Source: Sphingomonas endolithica (GTDB lineage Bacteria; Pseudomonadota; Alphaproteobacteria; Sphingomonadales; Sphingomonadaceae). Taken from it: DNA of 64,000 bases. Where the stretch lies: contig NZ_CP103057.1 of NCBI RefSeq assembly GCF_025231525.1, forward strand, positions 2,924,501 to 2,988,500, read 5' to 3'. The notes beneath the pieces are model-generated. The model searched no databases. It was not told the DNA's origin and saw only the letters and a program-made list of their open reading frames with translations. Position 1 is the first letter of the stretch; every line of letters begins with the position of its first letter. Positions 8,664-18,012 of this stretch are shown piece by piece. The translations under genes and the position numbers were made by a program.

Positions 8664-9338
8664 ATGCGCTTGCTCATCATCGAAGACGATCAGCCGCTGG
8701 CAACCTTGCTGGCACGCGATCTGGCGACGCTCGGCCACGAATCCGTCATCATCGACAATGGTCGCGATGCATTCGCGCTCGTCGCGCGCGATCGTTTCGA
8801 CGGCATCGTCGTCGATCGCCTGCTGATCGGTAGCATGGATGGCGTGTCGGTGATCCGCTGGCTACGCGACGCAAAGGTCGAGATGCCGATCATCATGCTG
8901 ACCGCCTACGGCATGCGCGACCAGAAGATCGAGGGGCTGGACGCGGGCGCCGACGATTACCTGGTCAAGCCGGTCGACGCCGCCGAACTCGATGCGCGCT
9001 TCCGCGCGATCATGCGCCGCCCGACCGACACGCTGCAGAGCGGCATCCTCCGCGCCGGCGATATCGAGGTCAACGTGCATATGCACCGCGCCTGGCGTGC
9101 GGGCCGATCGATCGAGGTACAGAAGCAGGAGTTCAAGCTGCTGACCGAATTGGTGCGCAATGCCGGCGGGGTAATGACGCGTGCGATGCTGATCGAAACT
9201 GTATGGGGCTATGATTTCGATCCCAAGGCGAAGATCGTCGACAGCTATGTCAAACGTCTACGCGACGCCCTGCACATCGAGGGGCTGCCCGACCCGATCG
9301 AGACGGTGCGCGGCGTCGGCTATATGATCCGCGGCTGA
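8664..9338 (+). CDS. OmpR/PhoB-family response regulator
   Basis: The 224-residue regulator has an N-terminal receiver: acidic pocket EDD at 7-9, phospho-acceptor Asp51 in VVDRLL, Thr80 in MLTAYG and Lys102 in LVKPVD. A winged-helix DNA-binding domain follows (VMTRAMLIETVWGYDFDP, then VDSYVKRLRDAL). The ATG at 8664 is chosen because the receiver begins MRLLIIEDD; a longer frame from 8607 would add 19 residues without family similarity. The partner kinase starts 5 bp downstream. The divergent TonB receptor is a plausible target but this is inference. Confidence 0.93.
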   Translation: MRLLIIEDDQPLATLLARDLATLGHESVIIDNGRDAFALVARDRFDGIVVDRLLIGSMDGVSVIRWLRDAKVEMPIIMLTAYGMRDQKIEGLDAGADDYLVKPVDAAELDARFRAIMRRPTDTLQSGILRAGDIEVNVHMHRAWRAGRSIEVQKQEFKLLTELVRNAGGVMTRAMLIETVWGYDFDPKAKIVDSYVKRLRDALHIEGLPDPIETVRGVGYMIRG

Positions 9339-9343
9339 CGTCG

Positions 9344-10687
9344 ATGGTGCCCCGCACGCTACGCGGTCTGGGCGCGGCCTTTCTGGCGGTGCTGATCGCG
9401 ACCGTGCTGATCGTCGGGATTTCGATCTACGCCGCCACGCACCGAACGCTGGACGGCGAAGTCGATCGGCGGCTCGCCAGCGAGGCGGCATTGCTCGTAC
9501 CCGACCGGAGCCAGGTCGATCTGCCTGCGATCCTGCGGCAGATCGACATGCTCGAACGGCGCCGCGAATCGCGCGATCTGGGCTTCATGCTGGTCGACCG
9601 CGCCGGCCGCCATGTCGGCGGCACGTTGACGATCGCGCTTCCACCCCTCGGCTTCTCCGCGATCGATCGCGACGATCGCATTCCGGGGCTGGTGCGCGGT
9701 CGCGCCCTCGTGCTGCCGGTCGGCAAAGATCACCGGCTGGCGATGATCGCCGAGAGCGAACCGATCGACAATTTCGATTCGATGTTCGTGCGCGTGCTGC
9801 TGCTCGGGCTCGGCACGATCGTGCTGATGGTCGTTCTTGGCGTGGTGCTGCTGACCAGGACGATCGGCGCGCGCATCAAGGATCTGCGCGCTGCGGTGGA
9901 CGGGATCATGCACGGCGACATGGACCGCCGGGTGCGCGTCGATTTTTCGGGCAGCGAGTTCGACGAACAGGCGCGCCTGCTGAATCGCATGCTCGACCGC
10001 ATCCAGCAATTGATGGCCGGCATCCGCCACGTCGCGCACGATGCGGCGCATGATCTGCGGACCCCGCTGGCGCGACTGCGCGGCAGTCTCGCGGCGCTTG
10101 CTCGGGAGGCCGAGGGCAATCCGCTAGCGCCCGGTATCGACAGCGCGCTGCGCCAGACAGAGGATATGCTCGGCTTGTTTTCGGCCTTTCTGCGCATCGC
10201 CGAGATCGAGGGTGACGATCGGCGTGCGCGGTTCGAACAGGTCGATCTCTCGCTGCTGAGCCTGGATATCGCCGCGGCTTATGAGCCGAGCATTGCGGAG
10301 CAGGGGCGCGTGTTCGATGTCGCTGTCGGCAGCGGAATGGTCATTGCCGGCGATCGGCAGCTGTTGAATCAGATGCTCGCCAATCTGCTCGAAAACTGCC
10401 TCATCCATACGCCGCCAGGTACCGCCATATCGCTGTCGCTTCGCGCTACAGAGCAGGAAGTGACGGTCGCCGTCGCCGACCGCGGCAGCGGCATTGCGGA
10501 GGGTGACCGGGCAGTCGCCATGCGGCGCTTCCGCCGACTGAACGTCGATGATCTGCGTGGCGGCCACGGGCTTGGCCTGCCGCTCGTCGCCTCGATCGTA
10601 CGCCTGCACGCGGGCGAGTTGACGCTCACCGATGCCGATCCCGGCCTGAAGGTCCTGCTCCGTTTTCCACGCGTGATGCTGGATTGA
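9344..10687 (+). CDS. Sensor histidine kinase paired with the OmpR-type regulator
   Basis: This 447-residue inner-membrane kinase has transmembrane helices near residues 9-30 and 148-171 around a periplasmic sensor region. HAMP, then the H-box HDAAHDLRTPLARLR (phospho-acceptor His), N-box NLLENCLIHTPP and G-boxes VADRGSGIAEGD and GHGLGLPLV follow. The gene starts 5 bp after the response-regulator stop, so the two are co-transcribed. The sensed signal is unknown. Kinases of this layout often respond to envelope or metal stress, but nothing here is specific. Confidence 0.92.
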   Translation: MVPRTLRGLGAAFLAVLIATVLIVGISIYAATHRTLDGEVDRRLASEAALLVPDRSQVDLPAILRQIDMLERRRESRDLGFMLVDRAGRHVGGTLTIALPPLGFSAIDRDDRIPGLVRGRALVLPVGKDHRLAMIAESEPIDNFDSMFVRVLLLGLGTIVLMVVLGVVLLTRTIGARIKDLRAAVDGIMHGDMDRRVRVDFSGSEFDEQARLLNRMLDRIQQLMAGIRHVAHDAAHDLRTPLARLRGSLAALAREAEGNPLAPGIDSALRQTEDMLGLFSAFLRIAEIEGDDRRARFEQVDLSLLSLDIAAAYEPSIAEQGRVFDVAVGSGMVIAGDRQLLNQMLANLLENCLIHTPPGTAISLSLRATEQEVTVAVADRGSGIAEGDRAVAMRRFRRLNVDDLRGGHGLGLPLVASIVRLHAGELTLTDADPGLKVLLRFPRVMLD

Positions 10688-10800
10688 TCGCGTGCAACGT
10701 TCGGCCCCCTGTCGGAAGCCAACCCGATCTGCTCGGTTGCGTTTCGCTGGACGTGGAATAGTAGCGGGTTAGCCCTTTCTGATTGCTTAGGAATCCATCT

Positions 10801-13386
10801 TTGAAAATCGCTTCGCTCGCCGTGCTTGCTGCGTCCATCTCCTCGCCGGCTTTGGCTGCGGGGCAACTGCCAAAGGGCGTGGCGCCGGTGTCGTACGATA
10901 TTGCCGTGACGCCCGATGCCGCCGCGATGTCGTTCACCGGCACCGAGACGGCCATGGTCGATGTGCGCCAGGCGACGCGGACGATCACCTTGAACGCTGC
11001 CGAGCTCGATATCACGGCGGCGACGTTCGATGGCAAGAAGGTGCCGTACACGCTCGATGCGGCCAAGCAGCTCGTCACCGTCACACTGCCGGGCACGGCC
11101 ACCGTCGGCCGCCATGCACTGACCTTCGCGTGGAAAGGCAAGATCAACACCTCGGCTGCGGGGCTGTTCGCGATCGACTATGCCAACCCCGACGGCAAGC
11201 AGGCGCGGATGCTGGTCACGCAGTTCGAAGCACCCGATGCGCGCCGTTTCGCGCCGATGTTCGACGAACCCGGCTTCAAGGCGAAGTTCACGCTGAGCGC
11301 GGTGGCGCCGGCCGGGCAGACCGCTTTCTCGAACATGCCCGCCGCCAAGATCACCAAGCGCGCCGACGGTAGCCGGCTGTACACGTTCGGCCAGACGCCG
11401 ACCATGTCCAGCTACCTGCTGTTCCTTGGGGTCGGCGATGTCGAGCGTACCACGCTGAGCGCCGGCAAGACCGAGATCGGCGTCATCACCCGGCGCGGCG
11501 TCGGCACGCAGAGCGCCTATGCGCTGGGCGCGGCCAAGCGGTTGCTGGCCTATTACAACGATTATTTCGGAACGCCCTATCCGTTGCCCAAGATGGACAT
11601 GATCGGTGGCCCGGGTTCCAGCCAGTTCTTTGGCGCGATGGAGAATTGGGGCGCGATCTTCTATTTCGAGAACGAATTGCTGTTCGATGAGGCGCGTGCC
11701 AGCGAGACCCAGAAGCAGCGCATCTACACCGTGATCGCGCACGAGATGGCGCACCAATGGTTCGGCGATCTCGTAACCATGGCGTGGTGGGACGACCTGT
11801 GGCTCAATGAAGGCTTCGCGTCGTGGATGGAAGGCAAGGCGACCGGCGCCTTGGTCCCGCAGTGGAATGCGCGCGCGGCGTTGGTCGGCAGCGAGCGCGA
11901 GGGCGGCATGGCGCAGGATGCGGTGGCCAGCACCCACCCGGTGATCCGCAAGCTCGAGACGGTCGACGAGATCGGCCAGGCGTTCGACGGCATCACGTAC
12001 CAGAAGGGCCAGGCAGTGATCGGCATGGTCGAGGCCTATGTCGGTCCCGATGCCTTCCGCACCGGCGTGCGCAACTACATGGCGAAGTACAAATATTCGA
12101 ACACGGTCACTGACCAATTGTGGACCGAGATCGGCGCCGCGGCGGGCAAGCCCGTGGCGGACATCGCGCATGATTTCACGTTGCAGGGCGGCGTCCCGCT
12201 GATCTCGGTGAAGAGTGTGTCGTGCTCCGGCGGCACCACCAATGCGGTGCTGAGCCAGGGCCGGTTCGGGCTCGATGCCGCGTCCAAGGTTGCCACCACC
12301 TGGCGCGTGCCGGCGACGATGGCGGTGCTCGGCGGTGGCGAGGGTGAGGGGATCGTCCGTGGTGCGGCGGGCGCCACGCTGAGCGCGAAGGGCTGCGGCA
12401 CCTTGCTCGTCAATCGCGGCAAGGCCGGCTATTACCGCGTGCAATATGACGCGCCCGGCCATGACGCGATCGTCCGCGACTTTGCGAAGCTCCCGCTGGC
12501 CGACCAGCTCGGCACGCTCGGCGACGATCTTGCGCTGTCGCTCAGCGGCGATCAGGATCTGTCGCGTTATCTGGCGGTGCAGGGCGCCGTACCGGCCAAT
12601 GCCGATCCGCTGGTGTGGAACATGGTCTCGGGCCAGATCGGCACGCTCGCCGCGCTGTATGACGGTACGTCGCTGGAGGCCGGGATCGACGCACGCAGCC
12701 GCGCGATGCTGCGGCCGGTGCTCGACAAGATCGGCCTGGTGCCGGTGGCCGGGGAAAATCCGCTGGCCTCGACGCTGCGCGAGTCGCTGATTGGGCGGCT
12801 GGGTGCCGCGGGTGACCCCACAGTGTTAAAGGCCGCGCGCGATTACGTCGCCAAGCTCAAGACCGATCCGACCGCGATCCCGCCCGGCATCCGGCTCGCG
12901 ATCCTGCGGGTGTACGCGGCCAATGCCACGCCGGCCGAGTGGGAGACGCTGCTCGCCATGACGCGTGCCGAGCAGAACCCGGTAGTCAGGAACGGCTATG
13001 TGACGTTGCTCGGCAACTCCCGCGATCCGCAGCTCGGCCAGCGTGCGATCGATCTGGTGAAGACCAACGAGTTCAGCGCGCCGCAGCGCGCCAGCCTGCT
13101 GCGTTCTGTCGCCAACCGGCATCCGGATCTCGCCTTCGACTTTGCGGCCGCCAATGTCGCGATGGTCGACACGTTCAACGAACAGAGCTCGCGCCCGCGC
13201 TACATCGTGGGTTTGGCGACGGCCTCGAGCGATCCGGCGATGCCGGGGAAGATCCGGGCTTTTGCCGATGCCAACCTAGCGGTCCAGGCACGCGAAGGCG
13301 CGACGCGCACGATCAACACGATCGAAGTGCGCCGGGCGACGATGAAGCGCCTGCAGCCGGCTGTGGCGACGTGGCTGGGGAAGTGA
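10801..13386 (+). CDS. M1-family metalloaminopeptidase, exported
   Basis: The 861-residue enzyme removes N-terminal residues from peptides. The substrate motif GAMENWGAI is near residue 279. The zinc site is H314-E315-M-A-H318 with the third ligand E337 (NEGFASW), the correct 18-residue spacing. The C-terminal half is an ERAP1-like helical domain. I place the start at the TTG at 10801: it gives an ideal signal peptide (MKIASLAVLAASISS...ALAA) and has AGGA at 10789-10792 upstream. An upstream in-frame TTG at 10783 would put that ribosome site inside the gene. The signal peptide implies periplasmic digestion of peptides. Confidence 0.92.
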   Translation: MKIASLAVLAASISSPALAAGQLPKGVAPVSYDIAVTPDAAAMSFTGTETAMVDVRQATRTITLNAAELDITAATFDGKKVPYTLDAAKQLVTVTLPGTATVGRHALTFAWKGKINTSAAGLFAIDYANPDGKQARMLVTQFEAPDARRFAPMFDEPGFKAKFTLSAVAPAGQTAFSNMPAAKITKRADGSRLYTFGQTPTMSSYLLFLGVGDVERTTLSAGKTEIGVITRRGVGTQSAYALGAAKRLLAYYNDYFGTPYPLPKMDMIGGPGSSQFFGAMENWGAIFYFENELLFDEARASETQKQRIYTVIAHEMAHQWFGDLVTMAWWDDLWLNEGFASWMEGKATGALVPQWNARAALVGSEREGGMAQDAVASTHPVIRKLETVDEIGQAFDGITYQKGQAVIGMVEAYVGPDAFRTGVRNYMAKYKYSNTVTDQLWTEIGAAAGKPVADIAHDFTLQGGVPLISVKSVSCSGGTTNAVLSQGRFGLDAASKVATTWRVPATMAVLGGGEGEGIVRGAAGATLSAKGCGTLLVNRGKAGYYRVQYDAPGHDAIVRDFAKLPLADQLGTLGDDLALSLSGDQDLSRYLAVQGAVPANADPLVWNMVSGQIGTLAALYDGTSLEAGIDARSRAMLRPVLDKIGLVPVAGENPLASTLRESLIGRLGAAGDPTVLKAARDYVAKLKTDPTAIPPGIRLAILRVYAANATPAEWETLLAMTRAEQNPVVRNGYVTLLGNSRDPQLGQRAIDLVKTNEFSAPQRASLLRSVANRHPDLAFDFAAANVAMVDTFNEQSSRPRYIVGLATASSDPAMPGKIRAFADANLAVQAREGATRTINTIEVRRATMKRLQPAVATWLGK

Positions 13387-13433
13387 AGCCCGCCGGCTTC
13401 AACCCGCTACTCGGGGCGGCCGGCCAGACTAGC

Positions 13434-13535
13434 TGTTCCCCGGCGAAGGCCGGGGTCCAGGCGGACCGGTCGTCATAACAAAAGCACTGCCGCCACCCAA
13501 ACTCTACGATTGGCCCCCGGCCACCGCCCGGGGAC
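13434..13535. repeat. REP-like inverted repeat (CCCCGGCGAAGGCCGGGG type)
   Basis: The left arm is GTTCCCCGGCGAAGGCCGG followed by GGTCC. The right arm (from about 13511) is a decayed complement. The same arm sequence recurs perfectly at 49676-49781 and in decayed form inside nagF. It lies between convergent genes and could also act as a bidirectional transcription barrier. Confidence 0.65.
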
Positions 13536-13576
13536 ATAGTGTTCGCCAAGTTAATCCTTCCAGCGTGCGCCTATTG

Positions 13577-14686
13577 TCACACCGTCAACTTGGCGCGATC
13601 CAGGCGCAAGGTCGCCGTCAGCCCACCGTCATCCCAATCATAGTCGATCGATCCGCCCAGCTGCCGCGCGACACTGCGATCGACCAGCTTGCTGCCGAAC
13701 CCGGCTCGTTCCGGCGGTGCCGAAACGGCCGGACCACCGCGCTCCATCCAGATCAGGCTGATCATGGTGCCGTCGGATGTGCTGGAGACATCGAGCGTGC
13801 CGGTCTCGACCGATAGCGCACCGTATTTCAGCGAGTTCGTCGCCAGTTCGTGGACGACCAGCGCCAGGCTCGTCGCGGCGGCTTCGCCCACGCCCATGCG
13901 CTCGACCGCGACGCGGATGCGTCCGCTGAACGCGCCGAGATCGTCATAGGGTGCGAGGAGGACGGAAAGCAGATCCCCCAGCAGCGCCGCCTGTCCCTGT
14001 CCACCCGGCAACGGTCGAACCAGGTCATGCGCGCGACCGAGCGCGGTCAGGCGCTGCGACATTTCGCGCGCCATGTCGGCCGTGGTCTCGGTCGATCGCG
14101 AGGTGATCTCGGCCAGTCCTGCCGCGATCGCCAGCAGGTTCTTCACCCGGTGGCTCATTTCCCCGGCGAGCAATTCATGCCCTTCCTCGGCCTGCTTGCG
14201 CCCGGTCACGTCGAGGAAGATGCCGAACATGGTGCGCCCGACGATGCCGACGTCCTGGCCCTGGCCACGGGCCGATACCCACCTGACCTCGTCGTCGATC
14301 ATGACCCGGAAATCGGTTTCGTACGGCCCCAGCACCGCGCGCGTCGCGGCAAAGCCGGCGCGAACCCGGTCCCGGTCCATCGGGTGGATATGCTCCGATA
14401 GCTCCTCGAACGTGACGGTCTCCCGCCACGGAATGCCCCAGAGCTCGAAACCGCGCTCGTCCATGGTGAAATGGTCGTCGTCGACGTTCCACGCCCAGAG
14501 CGACACCCCGGCCGCCTCGACCGCCAAGCGGAGATTCTCCGGGTTCCAGGAATGTGGAGCGGGAAGTTCGGATGTCACGTTAGCAGAGGTCCCCGAAATC
14601 GATGGCAAATCCGCCGCGACACGGAGGATCCGCTCCTCTTTGCAGCATCCGGGCCAGTTGCTCAACCAGAAGCGCGGAGGGCGCAC
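13577..14686 (-). CDS. PAS-domain HWE-family sensor histidine kinase (soluble)
   Basis: This protein of up to 369 residues has no membrane segment. A PAS domain spans about residues 50-165, followed by the HWE-type dimerisation motif EMSHRVKNLLAI with phospho-acceptor His179. The ATPase region is VVHELATNSLKYGAL. The family-defining W-x-E is seen in LIWMERGGP and the C-terminal G-box in GFGSKLV. HWE kinases are typical of alphaproteobacteria and often feed the PhyR general stress pathway or light responses. The frame opens with a GTG at 14686; another GTG at 14578, closer to the PAS domain, may be the true start. It is divergent from the PAS-PAS hybrid kinase. Confidence 0.88.
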   Translation of the reverse strand: MRPPRFWLSNWPGCCKEERILRVAADLPSISGTSANVTSELPAPHSWNPENLRLAVEAAGVSLWAWNVDDDHFTMDERGFELWGIPWRETVTFEELSEHIHPMDRDRVRAGFAATRAVLGPYETDFRVMIDDEVRWVSARGQGQDVGIVGRTMFGIFLDVTGRKQAEEGHELLAGEMSHRVKNLLAIAAGLAEITSRSTETTADMAREMSQRLTALGRAHDLVRPLPGGQGQAALLGDLLSVLLAPYDDLGAFSGRIRVAVERMGVGEAAATSLALVVHELATNSLKYGALSVETGTLDVSSTSDGTMISLIWMERGGPAVSAPPERAGFGSKLVDRSVARQLGGSIDYDWDDGGLTATLRLDRAKLTV

Positions 14687-14798
14687 TTTTCTTGCCGCCG
14701 GCGCGCGCGGCGGGGGTGGCGTGATGCCGCAATCAGCTTGCTTTGCTCACTGTTCGACCGCAAGGCACGCGGCCAGGTGGATAGGCTTAGGATTGTGC

Positions 14799-16703
14799 AT
14801 GGCTGCGTCTGCTTTCGATGATCATCTCGCCGGCCGGCGTTTCGAACTGCTCGTCCAATCGGTGACGGACTACGCGATCTACATGCTCGACCCAGCTGGT
14901 CGGGTCGTCACCTGGAACCCCGGCGCCGAGCGTTTCAAGCTCTACGCGGCAGGAGAAATCGTCGGCGAGCACTTCTCGCGCTTCTTCACGCCGGAAGACC
15001 GCGACGCCGAACTACCGCTCAAGGCACTCGAAACGGCCGCGCGCGACGGCCGGTTCGAGGCGGAAGGATGGCGCGTGCGCAAGGACGGCACCCGCTTCTG
15101 GGCGCATGCCGTGCTCGATCCGATCCGATCGGACGACGGATCGCTGATCGGCTTCGCCAAGATCACGCGCGACATCACCGAGAAGCGGCGCCTGGAACAG
15201 GCGAGCTTCGACAGCGAGTTGCAGTTCCGCCTGCTGGTCCAGGGCGTGCGCGACTATGCCATCTACATGCTCGACCGGGATGGCCTGATCACCAGCTGGA
15301 ATTCCGGTGCGCGCGCGATCAAGGGCTATGAGGAAGTGGAAATGCTCGGGCAGCATTTCTCGCGTTTCTACACGGCGGACGATCTCGCGCGCGGCGCACC
15401 AAAGGCTGCGCTGGAGACCGCCTTGCGCGAGGGCAAGTTCGAAGCGGAAGCGCAGCGCGTCCGCAAGGACGGCTCCTTGTTCTGGGCCCATGTCATCATC
15501 GATCCGATCTACAACGAGGCCGGCGAGCATGTCGGCTTTGCCAAGATCACGCGCGACATCAGCACGAAGCGCCAGGCCGAAGAGGAGTTGCGCGAGGCAC
15601 AAGCTGCTTTGCTGCAGTCCCAGAAGCTGCAGGCGCTGGGCGAACTCGCTGGCGGCATCGCGCACGATTTCAACAATCTCATGACGGTGATGAGCGGCTC
15701 TGCCGATTTCCTGCTGCGGCAACCGGACATGTCGGTCGAGAAGCGCAATCGCTACCTGCACGTCATGCTCGAAACGGCGGAGCGCGCGACCAGCCTCACC
15801 TCGCAGCTGCTGGCCTTCGCGCGCCGCCAGCCGCTCGAGCCGGAGGTGATGGATCTCAGCGTGCGAATGGATGCGATGGGCGAGATGCTCCAGCGCACGC
15901 TGGGCGGCCAATACGACCTGCAGCTGGATCTCTCGCCGGCGTTATGGCGAGTCGAGATCGACCCCACTGGGCTGGAGACCGCCCTGCTGAACGCGGTGTT
16001 GAACGCCCGCGATGCGATGCCGAACGGCGGACAGATCACCATAGCGACGAAGAACCTCACCCAAGCCGATGGCGACATGGTCGCGCTGTCGATCAGCGAT
16101 ACCGGTGAGGGCATTCCGCGCGACAAGCTGGAGCGCGTCTTCGAACCGTTCTTCACCACCAAGCCGACCGGCAAGGGCACTGGTCTCGGGCTGTCGCAGA
16201 TCCATGGCTTCGGGATCCAGTCCGGCGGGGCGGTCAGCATCGAATCGGAAGTCGGGCGGGGCACGACGGTCCACATCCTGTTGCCGCGGACGACCAAGTC
16301 CCTGCGGCACGATACCGATGGCCGGTCGGACATTGCGATCCCGGCGGGGCTGCATGTCCTGCTGGTGGAGGACAGTGATCACGTCCGCTATTTTGCCCGC
16401 GAACTGCTCGAGGATTTCGGATGCATCGTCGTCGAAGCGGCCAACGGCGAGGAGGCGCTCGGGCATTTGCGCGAGGGCGCGTTCGACATCGTCTTCTCGG
16501 ACATCGTCATGCCCGGGATCAGCGGCCTCGATCTTGCCCAGAGGATCCAGCACGATCATCCCGATCTGCCCGTGCTCCTGGCCAGCGGGTATAGCAGCAA
16601 GCAGTTCATTCCGGTGGATCAGCGCGAGTTTCCGATCCTCCGAAAGCCCTACAAGCTCGAAACGCTCGCCGCGAGCATCAACCAGCTGCTCGGCGCGCGC
16701 TGA
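14799..16703 (+). CDS. Cytosolic hybrid histidine kinase: PAS-PAS-HisKA-HATPase-REC
   Basis: The 634-residue protein starts with two tandem PAS domains (about residues 8-130 and 138-260) that are clearly duplicated. Both carry DYAIYMLD, WNPGAERFK or WNSGARAIK, HFSRF and RKDG(T/S).FWAH. A HisKA domain with His289 (GGIAHDFNNLM), an HATPase_c (DTGEGIPRDK, GTGLGLSQIHGF) and a C-terminal receiver with Asp568 (FSDIVMPG) follow. No membrane helix is seen. The ATG at 14799 follows an AGGAT and is preferred over the long upstream extension, which lies opposite the divergent HWE kinase. No LOV-type Cys motif is seen, so the signal (redox, oxygen or ligand) is unknown. Confidence 0.92.
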   Translation: MAASAFDDHLAGRRFELLVQSVTDYAIYMLDPAGRVVTWNPGAERFKLYAAGEIVGEHFSRFFTPEDRDAELPLKALETAARDGRFEAEGWRVRKDGTRFWAHAVLDPIRSDDGSLIGFAKITRDITEKRRLEQASFDSELQFRLLVQGVRDYAIYMLDRDGLITSWNSGARAIKGYEEVEMLGQHFSRFYTADDLARGAPKAALETALREGKFEAEAQRVRKDGSLFWAHVIIDPIYNEAGEHVGFAKITRDISTKRQAEEELREAQAALLQSQKLQALGELAGGIAHDFNNLMTVMSGSADFLLRQPDMSVEKRNRYLHVMLETAERATSLTSQLLAFARRQPLEPEVMDLSVRMDAMGEMLQRTLGGQYDLQLDLSPALWRVEIDPTGLETALLNAVLNARDAMPNGGQITIATKNLTQADGDMVALSISDTGEGIPRDKLERVFEPFFTTKPTGKGTGLGLSQIHGFGIQSGGAVSIESEVGRGTTVHILLPRTTKSLRHDTDGRSDIAIPAGLHVLLVEDSDHVRYFARELLEDFGCIVVEAANGEEALGHLREGAFDIVFSDIVMPGISGLDLAQRIQHDHPDLPVLLASGYSSKQFIPVDQREFPILRKPYKLETLAASINQLLGAR

Positions 16704-16813
16704 ACGGCTACGTCGCGTGAAAAGGGCTTAACGTCGCGCTTACCCTGGTTCGGAGCATCCTACGCGGGCCATGCGCGTTGAGCCGATGCGCGGGTGCGCA
16801 AAGGGAGTTGGTT

Positions 16814-17995
16814 ATGCGGGGTTCCTTGATCGCGATTGCGTGTGTTCTGGCGCTGGCCGGCTGTGGCGGCGGCGATGGCAGCATCGAACAGGGCCCGCCT
16901 GCGGCAAGTCCGACACCGTCGCCGACGCCCAGCCCGACACCCACGTCCAGCCCGACCCCGACGCCCGCCGTGACAGCCGTCAACCAGCGTGTCGTCGCGA
17001 CCTTCGACAATCCCTGGGCGATGGTGTTCCTGCCCGATGGCCGCATGCTCGTCACCGAGAAATCGGGCCAGTTGCAGCTCGTCACGCAATCGGGCGGAAA
17101 GACGGCTGTGGCCAACGTCCCGCGCGTGACGTTCCAGGGCCAATTGGGGCTGCAGGATGTCGTGCTCGATCCGGACTACGCCGCCAATTCGCGGATCTGG
17201 ATCACCTATGCCGAGCCCGCAACCGGTGGCCAGCAACTTGCGGTCGCCCGTGCGACGCTCAGCCTCGCGGCGGCGCCGCAGCTGAACGATGTCACCGTCA
17301 TCTGGCGTGCCACGCCTGCCACCACCGGTGGGCAGCTTGGCGGCCGGCTGGCCTTTGCGCCGGATGGCCGGACTCTGTTCGTCAGCAGCGGCGAGCGGCA
17401 GCAGGGCACGCCGGCACAGGATCTCTCCGGCACGCTCGGCAAGATCGTGCGCATCAACCTGGACGGTACCGCGGCCGCGGGTAATCCGTTCGCCTCCACC
17501 GCCAATGCCAAGGCGGAGATCTGGTCGCTCGGCCACCGTAATCCCTACGGGCTGGTGTTCGCCTCCGATGGGCGGCTGTTCGAATCCGAAATGGGGCCGG
17601 CTGGCGGAGACGAGTTCAACCTGATCGAGACGGGGCGCAATTACGGCTGGCCGCGCGTCTCCGAAGGCGACAATTATGACGGAACGCCGATCCCGCGCCA
17701 CGCCACCGATCTGTCCTTCAGGGCGCCATTGGTAAGCTGGACGCCGGTGATCGCGCCGGGCGGCATGATCCAATATCGGGGATCGGCCTTTGCCGGGTGG
17801 ACCGGCGATTTCCTCCTGGCGGGGCTTACGCAGCAGGGCATTGTCCGCGTCCGCGTGAATGGCGGCCAGGCCGGCGAGGTCGCGCGGATCAGCCTCGGCA
17901 GCCGCACTCGGGAGATCGAGGAAGGACCGAATGGTTCGCTTTGGGTGCTGCGGGACGGCGACAATGGCGCACTAATAGAGCTTTCCCCGCGCTGA
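16814..17995 (+). CDS. PQQ-dependent aldose sugar dehydrogenase-like lipoprotein
   Basis: The 393-residue lipoprotein has signal MRGSLIAIACVLALAG with lipobox LAGC. A Pro/Thr/Ser-repeat tether (PTPSPTPSPTP type, residues about 32-52) follows. The six-bladed propeller of the soluble glucose/sorbosone dehydrogenase family (YliI/Asd type) includes LGHRNPYGLVF, EMGPAGGDEFN and GRNYGWPRVSEGDNYDG. Such enzymes oxidise aldoses in the periplasm using PQQ and calcium. The start at 16814 has AAGGGAG six bases upstream and gives the lipoprotein signal. It is followed after 17 bp by the COG2509 flavoprotein on the same strand. Confidence 0.9.
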   Translation: MRGSLIAIACVLALAGCGGGDGSIEQGPPAASPTPSPTPSPTPTSSPTPTPAVTAVNQRVVATFDNPWAMVFLPDGRMLVTEKSGQLQLVTQSGGKTAVANVPRVTFQGQLGLQDVVLDPDYAANSRIWITYAEPATGGQQLAVARATLSLAAAPQLNDVTVIWRATPATTGGQLGGRLAFAPDGRTLFVSSGERQQGTPAQDLSGTLGKIVRINLDGTAAAGNPFASTANAKAEIWSLGHRNPYGLVFASDGRLFESEMGPAGGDEFNLIETGRNYGWPRVSEGDNYDGTPIPRHATDLSFRAPLVSWTPVIAPGGMIQYRGSAFAGWTGDFLLAGLTQQGIVRVRVNGGQAGEVARISLGSRTREIEEGPNGSLWVLRDGDNGALIELSPR

Positions 17996-18012
17996 CGCGC
18001 TAAAGGGCGGCA

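Noticed and set aside
6091..8826. 911-residue open frame opposite the first TonB receptor
   Set aside because: It is the antisense reading of a clear receptor gene, is Arg/Asp/His/Val-rich with no domain, and arises from GC-rich codon structure.
10369..12462. 697-residue frame opposite the histidine kinase and M1 peptidase
   Set aside because: It crosses two recognised genes on the other strand and shows no motif.
16890..16970. Short repetitive DNA in the sugar dehydrogenase gene
   Set aside because: It encodes a Pro/Thr/Ser tether after the lipobox, common in lipoproteins, and is not a separate repeat element.
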